Shown: positions 33,475 to 42,899 of the stretch, piece after piece
How positions within the stretch are numbered: position 1 is the first letter of the stretch
Layout: the number at the start of each line of letters is the position of its first letter
Assembly: GCA_018894435.1 (NCBI GenBank)
Contig: JAHIPI010000012.1
Location: 1 to 42,899 of the forward strand
DNA: 42,899 nucleotides
Direction: 5' to 3'
Source of the DNA: Candidatus Omnitrophota bacterium
Lineage (GTDB): Bacteria > Omnitrophota > Gorgyraeia > JAHIPI01
Program-made: the position numbers and the translations under genes
Notes under the pieces: generated by a model
What the model was told of the DNA's origin: nothing
What the model saw: the letters and a program-made list of their open reading frames with translations, nothing else
The model's database searches: none

Positions 33475-34653
33475 ATGTTACCGGACAAGAAAGGGCATTT
33501 TAAAGATTTTGGCGGTAAATTTGTTCCTGAGACGCTTATGGCAGCTCTTTGTGAGCTGGAGTCCGCTTATTTGAAAGCCAAAAAGAGCCTGGCATTCAAA
33601 AAAGAACTCAATTACTATCTTACAAATTACGCCGGCAGGCCTACGCCTCTTTATTTTGCGGGTAATCTTACAAAAAAAATCGGCGGGGCCAAGATATATC
33701 TAAAGAGAGAAGACCTTCTGCATACCGGCGCTCATAAGATAAATAATACGTTAGGCCAGATAATACTTGCTAAAAAGATGGGTAAGCGCCGGATAATAGC
33801 CGAAACCGGAGCCGGCCAGCACGGCGTCGCGACTGCTACCGTGAGTGCTCTGTTTGGGCTCGAATGCTCTGTTTATATGGGAGAAGAAGATATAGAACGG
33901 CAGGCGCTCAATGTATTCAGGATGAAATTAATGGGAGCAGAAGTCATACCGGTCGGGAGCGGCTCAAAGACACTTAAAGATGCGATAAACGAAGCGCTTA
34001 GGGATTGGGTGACCAATATAAGGACTACGCATTATATAATCGGCTCCGTAGTAGGGCCGCATCCTTATCCGATGATAGTAAGAGATTTTCAGGTGGTAAT
34101 AGGAAAAGAAGCGCGAAATCAGATACTTAAAGCCGAAGGGAAGCTGCCGCGCGTACTTATTGCCTGCGTAGGCGGCGGAAGCAATTCTATAGGCCTCTTC
34201 CATCCTTTTTATAAAGACAAGGTGGAATTTATAGGGGTAGAAGCGGGGGGGCTCGGCCTTTCATCCGGCAAGCACGCCGCATCTCTTTTATTAGGCAAAA
34301 CCGGAGTATTGCATGGCAGTAAAAGCCTGATACTTCAGGATGAGAACGGCCAGATCCTTACAACGCACTCGGTAAGCGCGGGACTGGATTATTCGGGAGT
34401 CGGGCCGGAACACTCGTTTTATAAAATAACAGGCCGCGCCAGGTATGCGGCGGTTTCGGACAAAGAGGCGCTCCTGGGTTTCAAAATGCTTTCCGAGATA
34501 GAAGGTATAATCCCGGCACTGGAACCGGCTCACGCCGTATATTACGCCTCAAAAGTCGCGCGCAAACTGAGAAAAAGCGATATCATAATCATCTGCCTTT
34601 CAGGACGGGGTGATAAGGATATAGATATTGTAAGAAAATACCTGCATTTATGA
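33475..34653 (+). CDS. trpB: Tryptophan synthase beta chain
   Basis: TrpB, 392 residues, is the PLP-dependent subunit that joins indole to serine. The PLP lysine is Lys88 in [24 protein letters not shown], the cofactor phosphate loop [10 protein letters not shown], and [13 protein letters not shown] near the active site are all present. This is the TrpB1 type that pairs with TrpA, not the stand-alone TrpB2. AGAGGT overlaps the GH35 stop and precedes ATG 33475. The gene thus sits at the tail of the glycan locus, 13.4 kb from trpF, and overlaps trpA by ATGA. Confidence 0.97.
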   Translation: MLPDKKGHFKDFGGKFVPETLMAALCELESAYLKAKKSLAFKKELNYYLTNYAGRPTPLYFAGNLTKKIGGAKIYLKREDLLHTGAHKINNTLGQIILAKKMGKRRIIAETGAGQHGVATATVSALFGLECSVYMGEEDIERQALNVFRMKLMGAEVIPVGSGSKTLKDAINEALRDWVTNIRTTHYIIGSVVGPHPYPMIVRDFQVVIGKEARNQILKAEGKLPRVLIACVGGGSNSIGLFHPFYKDKVEFIGVEAGGLGLSSGKHAASLLLGKTGVLHGSKSLILQDENGQILTTHSVSAGLDYSGVGPEHSFYKITGRARYAAVSDKEALLGFKMLSEIEGIIPALEPAHAVYYASKVARKLRKSDIIIICLSGRGDKDIDIVRKYLHL

Positions 34654-35450
34654 ACCGCATAGATAAAAAATTCAAAGAGCTTAAAAAGAAAAAAGGCAAG
34701 GCCTTTATAGCCTACATAACGGGCGGTTATCCCGGGATGGCTGCGACCGAAAAACTGGTATTGTGCCTTGAGAAATCCGGAGTGGACCTGGTAGAGATAG
34801 GTGTGCCATTTTCGGATCCGATGGCAGACGGCCCTATAATCCAATACTCCTCAGAAGTAGCGCTCGCGCATGGCGCGACGCTGAAAAAGCTTTTAAGAAG
34901 TGTAGAAAATATCAGGCAGAGAAGTGCCGTCCCAATAGTATTCATGAGTTATTATAATCCTATATATAGATATGGCGTAGAAAAATTTGTCAACGATGCC
35001 TCAAGGTGCGGCGTTGACGGCGTGATAATACCGGATCTTCCGCTTGAAGAGGCCGCCATATTGACAAACGCCGCAAGCGGTAAAAAGTTTTCGGTCATAT
35101 TCCTAGCCGCGCCCACCAGCACCCGGGAAAGATTAAAAAAGATAGCGAAAAAATCTCGCGGCTTCATATATTATGTGTCTTTGACCGGAGTTACGGGCAC
35201 AAGAAGGCGCCTTGCGCCGGACATAACTAAAAATATAAAGAGTATTAAGGCACTTACCGATAAACCGGTCTGCGTGGGGTTCGGGGTTTCTAATGCGAGC
35301 CAGGCAAAGCTTGCGGCCCGTGTCGCGGACGGGGTTATAATAGGAAGCGCTATCATAAAGATTATAGAAGGATTACCTGCGGGTCAAGCGTTCGAGGGCA
35401 GAGTCGGCAGATTTGCCGCAGGACTCGCAAAGGCCATACATGGAGCATAA
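34650..35450 (+). CDS. trpA: Tryptophan synthase alpha chain
   Basis: TrpA, 266 residues, cleaves indole-3-glycerol phosphate and channels indole to TrpB. The catalytic residues are at their classic numbers: Glu49 ([10 protein letters not shown]) and Asp60 (MADGPIIQ). The [25 protein letters not shown] and GFGVSN blocks are complete. It starts inside the trpB stop codon region (ATGA), which suggests coupled translation. It completes the tryptophan pathway in the window. ruvX follows 4 bases later. Confidence 0.97.
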   Translation: MNRIDKKFKELKKKKGKAFIAYITGGYPGMAATEKLVLCLEKSGVDLVEIGVPFSDPMADGPIIQYSSEVALAHGATLKKLLRSVENIRQRSAVPIVFMSYYNPIYRYGVEKFVNDASRCGVDGVIIPDLPLEEAAILTNAASGKKFSVIFLAAPTSTRERLKKIAKKSRGFIYYVSLTGVTGTRRRLAPDITKNIKSIKALTDKPVCVGFGVSNASQAKLAARVADGVIIGSAIIKIIEGLPAGQAFEGRVGRFAAGLAKAIHGA

Positions 35451-35454
35451 TGTT

Positions 35455-35889
35455 ATGCGTATACTTTCTCTAGACGTCGGAGAAAAGAGGATAGGCATGG
35501 CGCTTAGTGACGCGCTCGGCATTATAGCCCAACAGCTGGATACCCTCACGCGCAAAAATGAAGAAAGCGATTTCAGGCTGATAAAAAATATATTAAAAGA
35601 AAAAGAGGTCGCGGAAATAGTAGTCGGGTTTCCTCTGAACATGGACGGCACGGCCGGCCCCAAAGCCGAAGAGATCAATAGGTTTGTAGAAAAGTTGAGA
35701 AGACAATGCGATATACCCGTAAAGCTATGGGATGAAAGGCTTACTACAAGACAGGCAGACAGGCTATTGCGGGAAGCGGATGTGAGCAGGAGAAAGCGTA
35801 AAAAACTGGATGATAAATTGGCCGCGCAACTTATTTTGCAGAGCTATATGGATTCCGTAACGGCCAATAAGGATAGAGATAATGTATAA
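35455..35889 (+). CDS. ruvX: YqgF/RuvX-type nuclease
   Basis: A 144-residue RNase H-like fold protein of the YqgF family, linked to pre-16S rRNA 5' processing and proposed as a Holliday-junction resolvase. Motifs are ILSLDVGEKRIGMALSD (first metal Asp), VVGFPLNMDGT, LWDERLTT (metal Glu) and DDKLAAQLILQSY (last Asp). The start at ATG 35455 is chosen because GGAG (35442-35445) is 9 bases upstream and the conserved MRILSLDVG begins there; ATG 35440 lies inside trpA. It overlaps the next gene by 8 bases. Confidence 0.93.
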   Translation: MRILSLDVGEKRIGMALSDALGIIAQQLDTLTRKNEESDFRLIKNILKEKEVAEIVVGFPLNMDGTAGPKAEEINRFVEKLRRQCDIPVKLWDERLTTRQADRLLREADVSRRKRKKLDDKLAAQLILQSYMDSVTANKDRDNV

Positions 35890-37159
35890 ATACGATTTAA
35901 CGACATTAGATAACGGGCTGAAAGTCGCCTCCTATACGATGCCGCAGGCAAATTCCGTAGCATTGGGCGTATGGGTAGCCACGGGCGGCAGATACGAAAA
36001 TATGAAGAATAGGGGCATAAGCCATTTTGTCGAGCATATATTGTTTAAGGGCACAAAGACAAGAACAGCAGCCGATATAAAAAATTCCATAGAAGGAATA
36101 GGCGGCGTATTAAACGGTTTTACTTCGGAGGAACTCACTTGTTACCTTGCGAAAGTACTGGGGAGGCACATTGATTTGGGAATTGATGTCTTAAGCGATA
36201 TGGTGCTGAATGCGCGCTTTGACGTGCGCGATATCGAAAGGGAAAGATTTGTCATCCTCGAAGAGGTAAAGATGTATAGGGACCATCCCGACCAGTATGT
36301 TTACGAGCTTCTCGGCGGCCTATTATGGCCGGGCAAGACACTCGGGATGCCGCTTATAGGGACATTTGAAACTATAAAGTCGTTAAAGAGAGAAGATCTG
36401 ATAAGGTATAAGGAAAAGTCGTATAATCCCTCAAACGTGACAGTAGTGGCATGCGGCAATGTAAAACATAGTGATTTTGTAAAAACATGCGACAGGATAT
36501 TCAAAAAAAAGAGGCCGCGGACATTTGGCGCCTACAAGAAAATGAGGTTCTCGCAGAAAGATTTCAAGGCACACATCTTCAAAAAAGCGACAGAGCAATC
36601 GCATATCGCTATCGGTTTTCACTCTATATCGAGGAAGAGCCCTTTCAGATATGCGGTGGAGCTCTTGAACATAGCGCTTGGCGCAAATATGTCATCAAGG
36701 CTCTTCCACGAACTCAGGGAAAAGCGGGGCCTTGCGTATGCCATAAGTTCGCACGTAAGATATTATTCGGACGGCGGCGTCTTAACTATAGAAGCCGGCG
36801 TAGACAATAAGAAAATAACAAAAGCTATGGAACTTATACTGAAGGAACTTTCCAAGATCAGGAAAGAGCCGATAACGAAGAAGGAATTCAATAGAGCCGT
36901 AGAGTACTATCAGGGCCATCTGGCATTTTTAGTGGAAGATACTACCGATCATATGCTTTGGCTCGGAGAAAAAATAGTGACAAAAGACGACCTCATAGAC
37001 ATAAATCTTATATCCGACAATATAAGGAAGGTCAAACTGGACGATACGCTCGCGATCGCATCCGAAATATTTAAGAGGGCGAACCTTAATATAGCCATCG
37101 TAGGCCCGATGGAAGAAAAAGAGAAAAGAGCTATTAACGCACTAGCCGAAGGATTTTAA
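35882..37159 (+). CDS. M16 family zinc peptidase (processing-peptidase-like)
   Basis: This 425-residue protein of the insulinase/mitochondrial-processing-peptidase family has the inverted zinc motif HxxEH at residues 48-52 (HFVEH) and the third ligand region ERFVILEEVKMY further on, so it should be active. Both M16 halves are present: the N-terminal catalytic domain (about 1-210) and the C-terminal inactive domain (about 220-425, with RGLAYAISSHVRYYSDGG). There is no signal peptide. The family often sits beside a site-2 protease or polynucleotide phosphorylase; here the next gene is an M50 protease, 3 bases downstream. Substrate unknown. Confidence 0.92.
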   Translation: MYKYDLTTLDNGLKVASYTMPQANSVALGVWVATGGRYENMKNRGISHFVEHILFKGTKTRTAADIKNSIEGIGGVLNGFTSEELTCYLAKVLGRHIDLGIDVLSDMVLNARFDVRDIERERFVILEEVKMYRDHPDQYVYELLGGLLWPGKTLGMPLIGTFETIKSLKREDLIRYKEKSYNPSNVTVVACGNVKHSDFVKTCDRIFKKKRPRTFGAYKKMRFSQKDFKAHIFKKATEQSHIAIGFHSISRKSPFRYAVELLNIALGANMSSRLFHELREKRGLAYAISSHVRYYSDGGVLTIEAGVDNKKITKAMELILKELSKIRKEPITKKEFNRAVEYYQGHLAFLVEDTTDHMLWLGEKIVTKDDLIDINLISDNIRKVKLDDTLAIASEIFKRANLNIAIVGPMEEKEKRAINALAEGF

Positions 37160-37162
37160 TAG

Positions 37163-38218
37163 ATGAGAGGGTCCATCAAATTATTTGAGGTCTTTGGCAT
37201 ATCCGTTAATATACACATAACGTTCTTATTGCTTCCGGTGCTTTTTTTCTTTATGTCGGGGATTAACGGCGTCATCCTCGTAATAATAGTCTTTGCATGC
37301 GTCACATTTCATGAATTGGCGCATAGCGTCGTAGCCAAAAGATTCGGTATAGAAGTGCGGAACATAACGCTCTTGCCTATAGGCGGCGTCGCTTCTATGT
37401 CCAAGATGCCGGAGAACCCTAAAGAGGAATTTCTTATTTCCGTCAGCGGGCCCTTATCCAACATTTTTTTGGCAGCCGTTCTATTTTTTATTTTCTATTA
37501 CACACCGTGGATACCAAAGGAAGTTTTATTTAATCCGCTTCGCGGCGAAAGCCTCATATATACCGTGGCCTGGCTGCCATGGGCGAATGTTATGTTGGCT
37601 CTTTTTAATCTTTTGCCTGCATTCCCGATGGACGGCGGCAGAATCTTGAGGGCAATACTGGCGCTCCGGATGGACTATGTAAAGGCCACAAAAATAGCCG
37701 TAGGCATAGGCCATATATTCGCCATATTTTTTGGATTTTGGGGATTGATGAACGGGAATATCATTCTTATATTGATAGCCATGTTCATCTACATAGCGGC
37801 CTCATCAGAGGAGACGCAGGCCAGCCTGACAGCGACGCTGAAGAGTTTTAAGGTAAAGGACATACTGAACGACCATTTTATTACCATAGAAAAGAATACG
37901 CCGATATCAAAAATCCTCGAGCTTATATTCCACAGCCGCCAGGAAGATTTTCCTGTTATGGAAGAAGACCGTTTTTTGGGGTTTGTGACGAGAAGCGATG
38001 TAATAGCCGCGACTCATAAATTCGGGCCCGATAAAAAAGCTGGCGATATAATGCGCACCGATTTGCCCGCGGTGAAACCGGAAGAGAAGCTGCTTAAAGC
38101 CCAGAAAATAATGGAAGAGAACGAAGTCAGGGCCTTACCGGTAATGTCAGACGGGCACCTTAAAGGCATAATTACGCTGGAAGACATATTCAGGGCTTAT
38201 TCAGTATTATCACGTTAA
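37163..38218 (+). CDS. M50 site-2 protease with tandem CBS domains
   Basis: This 351-residue intramembrane metalloprotease has zinc motif HELAH (His50, Glu51, His54) in a membrane helix and NLLPAFPMDGGR with the third ligand Asp157. About six hydrophobic segments lie in residues 1-215. Two CBS motifs follow (about 228-285 and 290-350, VKDILNDHFITIEKNTPI and AGDIMRTDLPAVKPEEK), which in such proteases bind adenine nucleotides and modulate activity. This is the SpoIVFB/S2P type III layout, not the PDZ-containing RseP type. It follows the M16 gene at 3 bases. A signalling or membrane-protein-turnover role is inferred. Confidence 0.93.
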   Translation: MRGSIKLFEVFGISVNIHITFLLLPVLFFFMSGINGVILVIIVFACVTFHELAHSVVAKRFGIEVRNITLLPIGGVASMSKMPENPKEEFLISVSGPLSNIFLAAVLFFIFYYTPWIPKEVLFNPLRGESLIYTVAWLPWANVMLALFNLLPAFPMDGGRILRAILALRMDYVKATKIAVGIGHIFAIFFGFWGLMNGNIILILIAMFIYIAASSEETQASLTATLKSFKVKDILNDHFITIEKNTPISKILELIFHSRQEDFPVMEEDRFLGFVTRSDVIAATHKFGPDKKAGDIMRTDLPAVKPEEKLLKAQKIMEENEVRALPVMSDGHLKGIITLEDIFRAYSVLSR

Positions 38219-38243
38219 CCCTGAGCGAAGTCGAATGGGTTAA
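38215..38243. repeat. CTGAGCG-AGTCGAA hairpin repeat before rpe
   Basis: TTAACCC (38215-38221) and GGGTTAA (38237-38243) form a perfect 7-base stem; the loop region carries the CTGAGCGAAGTCGAA core also found at 4874-4890. It covers the last bases of the protease gene, including its TAA stop (38216-38218), and most of the gap to rpe. Confidence 0.65.
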
Positions 38244-38256
38244 TACGGAGCGAGGC

Positions 38257-38901
38257 ATGAAAAGAAAGATTCTTGTAGCGCCGTCAATATTGGCAGCTGA
38301 TTTCAGTTCTCTAAAAACAGAGATTGAAAAGATAGAGCATGCCGGCGCAGATATGATCCACATAGATGTTATGGACGGCCATTTTGTCCCCAATATAACC
38401 ATAGGCCCTCTTATAGTGCGCGATACGCGAAAGCTGACGAAACTGCCGCTCGATGTGCATCTTATGATACAAGAGCCCGAGAAGTATATAGATGAGTTTA
38501 GAAAAGCGGGAAGCGATATAATCACTATACACGCCGAGTCAAAGGGCGATATTAAAGCGCTTTTGGAGCGCATAAGGAGTTTCGGTTTAAAGGCGGGTGT
38601 CTCTCTTCGGCCAAAGAATAAGCTTGATTTAATAAAAGATTACCTCAATGATGCCGACATGGTTCTAATGATGACCGTAGAGCCGGGTTTTGGCGGGCAG
38701 AAGTTCATGAAAGAGGTGCTGCCGAAGATAAGGAAGCTAAGGACACTTTACAGTAAAGACATTGAAGTGGACGGCGGGATAAATAAAGAGACCGCAAAAG
38801 ACGCTATAGATGCCGGGGCGAATGTATTGGTGGCCGGCACATTTGTGTTTGAAAGCAAAGACGTGAAACAGGCGATAAAAGATCTAAGAGGAGGAAAGTA
38901 A
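38257..38901 (+). CDS. rpe: Ribulose-phosphate 3-epimerase
   Basis: Rpe, 214 residues, interconverts ribulose 5-phosphate and xylulose 5-phosphate in the pentose phosphate pathway. The TIM barrel carries VAPSILAADF, HIDVMDGHFVPN (metal-binding His and Asp), LDVHLMI, VEPGFGGQKF and VDGGIN. The length is normal. ATG 38257 is used, behind GGAG and GAGGC. It is one base from the phosphohexomutase gene, a grouping that fits sugar-phosphate supply. Confidence 0.96.
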   Translation: MKRKILVAPSILAADFSSLKTEIEKIEHAGADMIHIDVMDGHFVPNITIGPLIVRDTRKLTKLPLDVHLMIQEPEKYIDEFRKAGSDIITIHAESKGDIKALLERIRSFGLKAGVSLRPKNKLDLIKDYLNDADMVLMMTVEPGFGGQKFMKEVLPKIRKLRTLYSKDIEVDGGINKETAKDAIDAGANVLVAGTFVFESKDVKQAIKDLRGGK

Positions 38902-38902
38902 A

Positions 38903-40324
38903 GTGAGCGGTATTAAATTCGGCACAGACGGCTGGAGGGCTATAATAAGCGATGATTTTACCTTTGATAATGTAAAAATAGTGGCGCAGGCCGTGAGCGA
39001 TTTTTTAAACGAAGAATATAAAAACGAAAAGGCGATAAAGACAGTGGTCGGTTACGACCCGCGCTTTATGTCTGAAAAATATGCCGAGATCGTGACGAGG
39101 GTATTTATAGCAAACGGTATAAATGTTGTGCTGACCGACAGGCCAAGCCCTACGCCTGCCGTTGCGTATGCTATAAGAAATAAAAAATTAAACGGTGGCA
39201 TCATGATAACCGCGAGCCACAATCCGCCTTATTATAACGGCATAAAATATAAGGCCTTTTACGCCGGCTCAGGCGACCCCCAGATAATAGGAAAGATAGA
39301 GGCAAAACTCCAAAAGAATCCTGTGAAGATAGTATCTTTGGACGAGATGAAGGCGTCAAAGCTTTTCAAGTACGAAGACGTGTGCCCGGCCCATCTTAAA
39401 TTTTTATCGGCATATCTCGACTGGAAGGTCTTGAAGAAGGGAAAGTTTAAGGTTCTCGTGGATGTCATGCACGGGGCTGCGGATCACTTTGCGGAAGAGC
39501 TTCTCGCGAAGACCAAAAACAAGGTCGTTACAATAAGAAGTGAGCGCGACGCCTATTTCGGCGGCGTAAATCCGGAACCGGTCCGCCAAAACCTTGCCGT
39601 AAGCATGGCCAAAGTCAAAAAAGAAAAATTTGATGTCGGCATCGTGACAGACGGCGATGTGGATAGGATTGCCATAATAGGGCCGGACGGGAAATTACTT
39701 ACGGGGCATAAGGTCATAGCGCTTTTACTATTGCATCTTCTTGAAGACAGGAAAATGAAAGGCGAGGTAGTGCAGACGATATGCGGCACAGGGCTTATCG
39801 ACAATATCTGCGAAAAGAATGGCCTCAAGATGCACGAAACTCCCGTCGGTTTTAAGTATATATGCGACCTTATGAGGACGCGCGATATACTTATAGGGGG
39901 CGAAGAGGCCGGGGGCATTGGCTATAAAAATTATATACCGGAAAGAGACGGCATTCTTTCGGGCCTTCTCATACTGGAAATGATGGCCTATAGGAATAAG
40001 TCGCTTCTCACCATATTGAAGATAATCGAAAAAGAATACGGCTCGTTTCACTACCGGCGCATAGATATAAAATACCCGGACGAGCTTAAGCCTAAGCTGA
40101 TGTTGATGCTTAAAACGAACCCGCCGAAAGAGATAATGGGTAAACGCGTCATAGATAGTAAGACCTACGACGGCGTGAAACTTATTCTCGAAGACAAGAG
40201 CTGGCTTTTACTGCGGCTTTCAGGCACAGAGCCGATTTTAAGGATTTATGCCGAATCATCTACCGATCGAAAGGCACTAGAGATGCTCGAGATAGGTAAG
40301 AAAATAGCATTAGGCATAAAATAG
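38903..40324 (+). CDS. Phosphoglucomutase/phosphomannomutase family protein
   Basis: This 473-residue alpha-D-phosphohexomutase moves phosphate between C1 and C6 of hexoses. The phosphoserine loop is [11 protein letters not shown] (Ser105). The metal loop is TDGDVDR, the sugar-binding loop GGEEAGGIG, and the C-terminal phosphate site [15 protein letters not shown]. The N-terminal [15 protein letters not shown] is typical of a bacterial subgroup acting on glucose or mannose phosphates; exact specificity cannot be read. It uses GTG at 38903 with GAGGA 7 bases upstream. It could convert glucose 1-phosphate from the GH94 enzyme to glucose 6-phosphate, a link I infer from pathway logic only. Confidence 0.92.
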   Translation: MSGIKFGTDGWRAIISDDFTFDNVKIVAQAVSDFLNEEYKNEKAIKTVVGYDPRFMSEKYAEIVTRVFIANGINVVLTDRPSPTPAVAYAIRNKKLNGGIMITASHNPPYYNGIKYKAFYAGSGDPQIIGKIEAKLQKNPVKIVSLDEMKASKLFKYEDVCPAHLKFLSAYLDWKVLKKGKFKVLVDVMHGAADHFAEELLAKTKNKVVTIRSERDAYFGGVNPEPVRQNLAVSMAKVKKEKFDVGIVTDGDVDRIAIIGPDGKLLTGHKVIALLLLHLLEDRKMKGEVVQTICGTGLIDNICEKNGLKMHETPVGFKYICDLMRTRDILIGGEEAGGIGYKNYIPERDGILSGLLILEMMAYRNKSLLTILKIIEKEYGSFHYRRIDIKYPDELKPKLMLMLKTNPPKEIMGKRVIDSKTYDGVKLILEDKSWLLLRLSGTEPILRIYAESSTDRKALEMLEIGKKIALGIK

Positions 40325-40332
40325 ATCCCAGT

Positions 40333-42135
40333 ATGAGTAAAGATAATATAAGAAACTTTTGCATAATAGCCCATATAGACCACGGCAAGTCCACACTGGC
40401 GGATAGAATTTTGCAGATAACCCGGGCCATAACGGAGAGGGAATTTCACGCGCAGATGCTGGATGATATGGACCTGGAGCGCGAACGCGGTATCACTATA
40501 AAATCCAGCGCGGTCAGGCTTAATTACAAATCCAAAGACGGTAAAGAATACCTTCTTAACTTGATAGATACGCCGGGACATGTCGATTTTACCTACGAGG
40601 TCTCTAAGTCCATTGCCGCCTGCGAAGGCGCGATTTTAGTAGTGGACGCCGCTCAGGGCGTCGAGGCGCAGACGGTCGCAAATCTATATATGGCGCTGGA
40701 ACATAAGCTTGTCATTATACCGGTAGTTAATAAAATAGACCTCGCCAGCGCCGAACCGGAGTCGACCGCCCGCCAAATCCTCGGCATATTGAAAAATATA
40801 AAGGAAGAAGACATATTATTTGCCAGCGCCAAAGAAAATATAGGGATATATGAGATAATAGAAAGCATTATAACTAGAATTCCTCCTCCGCGCGACAGTG
40901 GATCGAGTCCCCTCGCAGGACTGATATTTGATTCAAGTTACGACATCTATAAAGGGGCGATAATATACATAAGGATAATGAGCGGCAGTGTCCAAAAAGG
41001 CGACAATATACTTATGATGCGTACCGGCAAACGTTATGAAGTGCAGGAAGTCGGAGTATTTACTCCCAAGGAAAAGAGTATAGGCCGCCTCAATTGCGGC
41101 GAAGTAGGTTATATGTCCTGCAATATAAGAGATGCTGCCGAAATACAGATAGGGGACACTGTTACTTTAACGGCAAACCCCGCTAAGGAGGCCCTTCCCG
41201 GATACAGAGAATTGCGGCCGATGGTATTCAGCGGTATATATCCCGTAAACAGCAAAGATTTCGTCAACCTTAAAGACGCGATAACGAAGTTGCGGCTTAG
41301 TGACGCTTCATTTCAGTATGAGCCGGAAAGCTCAGCCTCGCTCGGTTTCGGATTCAGATGCGGTTTTCTGGGCCTTCTGCATATGGAAATAATACAGGAG
41401 CGCCTGGAAAGGGAATACAACTTAAACCTTGTAGTAAGCACGCCGAGCGTGATTTATAAAGTACGAAAAACGGACGGCGGAGTCGTCCTTGTGGACAACC
41501 CTTCCAAAATGCCGCCGGTAAATATAATACAGGAGATAGACGAGCCCTATGTAATGGCCTCTCTGATCACTCCCAATGATGTCATAGGCACTATAATGCA
41601 GCTTGCCGAGTCGAGAAGGGGCAAGTATGTAAGCACGGAGTACATCGGAGACGATAGGGCGAAGCTTATATATCAGATGCCTCTCTCGGAGATCATAGTG
41701 GATTTTTATGATAAGATCAAATCGATTACGCGCGGCTACGGTTCGCTCGATTACGAGTTTCTGGATTACAGGGAAGGCGATGTCATTAAGCTGGACATAC
41801 TATTGAACGGCGAACCGTTAGATGCCATGTCGTCAATAGTGTATCGCGATAAGGCGCAGGCAAAGGGCAGGGCGATCGTGGAGAAATTGAAGGAACTGAT
41901 ACCAAGGCAGTTATTCGAGGTGGCGATACAAGCGGCTATAGGCGGCAACATCATATCGCGCTCTACCGTAAAGCCGTTAAAAAAACATGTCACGGCCAAG
42001 TGCTACGGCGGCGACATTACGCGCAAAAGGAAGCTCTGGGAAAAACAGAAAGAGGGTAAGAAGAAGATGAAACAGTTCGGAAAAGTCGAGATACCGCAGG
42101 AGGCATTTATTGCCGCCTTAAAGGTGCAGTCATGA
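40333..42135 (+). CDS. lepA: Elongation factor 4 (LepA)
   Basis: LepA, 600 residues, is a translational GTPase related to EF-G that acts in ribosome assembly or back-translocation. G motifs are AHIDHGKST (P-loop), RGITIK, DTPGH and NKID. The LepA-specific segments are complete: [15 protein letters not shown], the GYGSLDYE region, and the C-terminal domain with [24 protein letters not shown] 40333 is used. It overlaps the signal peptidase gene by ATGA, the classic lepA-lepB pairing. Confidence 0.98.
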   Translation: MSKDNIRNFCIIAHIDHGKSTLADRILQITRAITEREFHAQMLDDMDLERERGITIKSSAVRLNYKSKDGKEYLLNLIDTPGHVDFTYEVSKSIAACEGAILVVDAAQGVEAQTVANLYMALEHKLVIIPVVNKIDLASAEPESTARQILGILKNIKEEDILFASAKENIGIYEIIESIITRIPPPRDSGSSPLAGLIFDSSYDIYKGAIIYIRIMSGSVQKGDNILMMRTGKRYEVQEVGVFTPKEKSIGRLNCGEVGYMSCNIRDAAEIQIGDTVTLTANPAKEALPGYRELRPMVFSGIYPVNSKDFVNLKDAITKLRLSDASFQYEPESSASLGFGFRCGFLGLLHMEIIQERLEREYNLNLVVSTPSVIYKVRKTDGGVVLVDNPSKMPPVNIIQEIDEPYVMASLITPNDVIGTIMQLAESRRGKYVSTEYIGDDRAKLIYQMPLSEIIVDFYDKIKSITRGYGSLDYEFLDYREGDVIKLDILLNGEPLDAMSSIVYRDKAQAKGRAIVEKLKELIPRQLFEVAIQAAIGGNIISRSTVKPLKKHVTAKCYGGDITRKRKLWEKQKEGKKKMKQFGKVEIPQEAFIAALKVQS

Positions 42136-42710
42136 AGCCCCACACCAAGATGATCATAAGAGAGTGGGTAGAGTCTATTTTAATAGCGGTAATTCTCGCG
42201 TTATTTATACGGACTTTCTTCATACAGGCATTTAAAATACCTTCGGGCTCAATGCGCCCTACGCTTCTGGAGGGCGATAAGATAATGGTAAATAAGCTTT
42301 TATATGGCCCTAAGATACCTTTTATTAATTACAAGCTGCCCGGGCTAAGAGAGCCCATGAGGGGCGATATAGTGGTATTTGAATACCCCGAGGACAGAAA
42401 GAAAGATTTTATAAAACGTCTTATAGCGGTCGGCGGCGAGACAATAGAGATATCAAACGGCAATATCGTTATAAATGGCAAACCCATTGAGGGGCCTCCG
42501 GAGATCCTTAAGGCCTATTATTACGACAGGGGTCATTACGGAGTGGAGGGCAACGCGGTAGTTGTGCCGGAGGACTCTTATTTTGTCTTAGGCGATAATA
42601 GCGCCAGCTCAAGAGATTCGCGCTATTGGGGATTTGTTTCCAGGGATGATATTATAGGACGGGCCATGTTCATATGGTGGCCGCCATGGCGAATCCAGAA
42701 ATTAAAATGA
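42132..42710 (+). CDS. lepB: Signal peptidase I
   Basis: LepB, 192 residues, removes signal peptides from exported proteins at the membrane. One N-terminal membrane helix (about 13-32) precedes the catalytic Ser40 in PSGSMRPTL; the general-base Lys95 is in KRLIAVGGE, and [14 protein letters not shown] is the conserved box E. It is short, as in many bacteria with a single membrane segment. It starts within the lepA stop and overlaps the next gene (ATGA). The many signal peptides in the window are its expected substrates. Confidence 0.96.
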   Translation: MKPHTKMIIREWVESILIAVILALFIRTFFIQAFKIPSGSMRPTLLEGDKIMVNKLLYGPKIPFINYKLPGLREPMRGDIVVFEYPEDRKKDFIKRLIAVGGETIEISNGNIVINGKPIEGPPEILKAYYYDRGHYGVEGNAVVVPEDSYFVLGDNSASSRDSRYWGFVSRDDIIGRAMFIWWPPWRIQKLK

Positions 42711-42899
42711 TTACACAGATTATAATTAGATTACACAGATTAAAGAGGCTTTTCGGCGTACTGTTAATTTATAGTATTGCCTTAACATCTGTTTCCGCCG
42801 AAGAGGTGCCGGATGCTTCGAAAGTAATCATTAAAGTAGATTCGGACGGCCTTCGGGCGGAGATCATAGTTACGGGAAGAGCGGCACTGCCGGAAGGGC
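42707..42899 (+). CDS. Exported protein, 3'-truncated by the window edge
   Basis: A reading frame from ATG 42707 runs open to the end of the window (64 codons seen). It begins [16 protein letters not shown], then a hydrophobic stretch LFGVLLIYSIAL, and a likely signal peptidase I site after SVSA before EEVPD, so an exported protein is predicted. The following residues (KVIIKVDSDGLRAEIIV) give too little for family assignment. The start overlaps the lepB stop by ATGA, which supports it. The first codons lie in a tandem GATTACACAGATTA repeat, so the N-terminus may have been created or altered by the repeat. Confidence 0.7.
   Translation, partial: MITQIIIRLHRLKRLFGVLLIYSIALTSVSAEEVPDASKVIIKVDSDGLRAEIIVTGRAALPEG
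42709..42742. repeat. Two direct copies of GATTACACAGATTA
   Basis: Identical 14-base units at 42709-42722 and 42729-42742, 6 bases apart (period 20). They overlap the lepB stop and the first codons of the next gene. The period is not a multiple of three, so copy-number change would shift the frame. Confidence 0.8.

Overview
The window reads as chromosomal DNA from an uncultured, apparently diderm bacterium. Genes are tightly packed with frequent ATGA or GTGA overlaps. There are lipoprotein and Sec signal peptides, a DegP/DegQ-type protease, and several families of short palindromic repeats between genes. Gene content and style resemble Omnitrophota (candidate phylum OP3), but that is an impression and not a phylogenetic result. 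No rRNA, tRNA, CRISPR array, transposase or phage gene was seen.

Layout. (1) 2-2775: three unrecognised genes, two with N-terminal export or anchor signals; the first enters from outside the window. (2) 2789-4711, minus strand: thpR framed by an inverted pair of GGGGTCAGACCC repeats, then cinA, whose last codons lie inside one repeat. (3) 4712-5030: divergent promoters for cinA and recA, plus a folded leader element. (4) 5031-20070: one long plus-strand gene string, recA, a DegQ-like protease, a HAMP-like membrane protein, recX, alaS, hisD-B-H-A-F-I, then trpE-G-D-C-F. Spacing is close throughout except between hisD and hisB, where an 80-base hairpin repeat sits. hisG, hisE and hisC are not in the window. 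(5) 20063-33466: a promoter with a downstream dyad, followed by a glycan locus: an orphan sugar-binding lipoprotein, a GH94 phosphorylase, two paralogous secreted or anchored TIM-barrel proteins, two paralogous carbohydrate-binding-like lipoproteins, an anchored helical-toroid protein with a similar C-terminal domain, and a GH35-type glycosidase. (6) 33475-35450: trpB and trpA, 8 bases behind the GH35 gene, which complete the tryptophan pathway. (7) 35455-42899: ruvX, an M16 peptidase, an M50 site-2 protease, rpe, a phosphohexomutase, lepA, lepB and a truncated exported protein.

How it fits together. All seven tryptophan genes are present but split by about 13.4 kb of carbohydrate genes. The glycan locus pairs surface or periplasmic proteins that would bind and process a polymer with a cytoplasmic phosphorylase that would yield a sugar 1-phosphate. 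The phosphohexomutase at 38903 could use that product. Both TIM-barrel proteins carry Asn-Asp where clan GH-A hydrolases normally carry Asn-Glu, so they may be unusual enzymes or binding proteins. This locus is the best candidate for an undescribed system.
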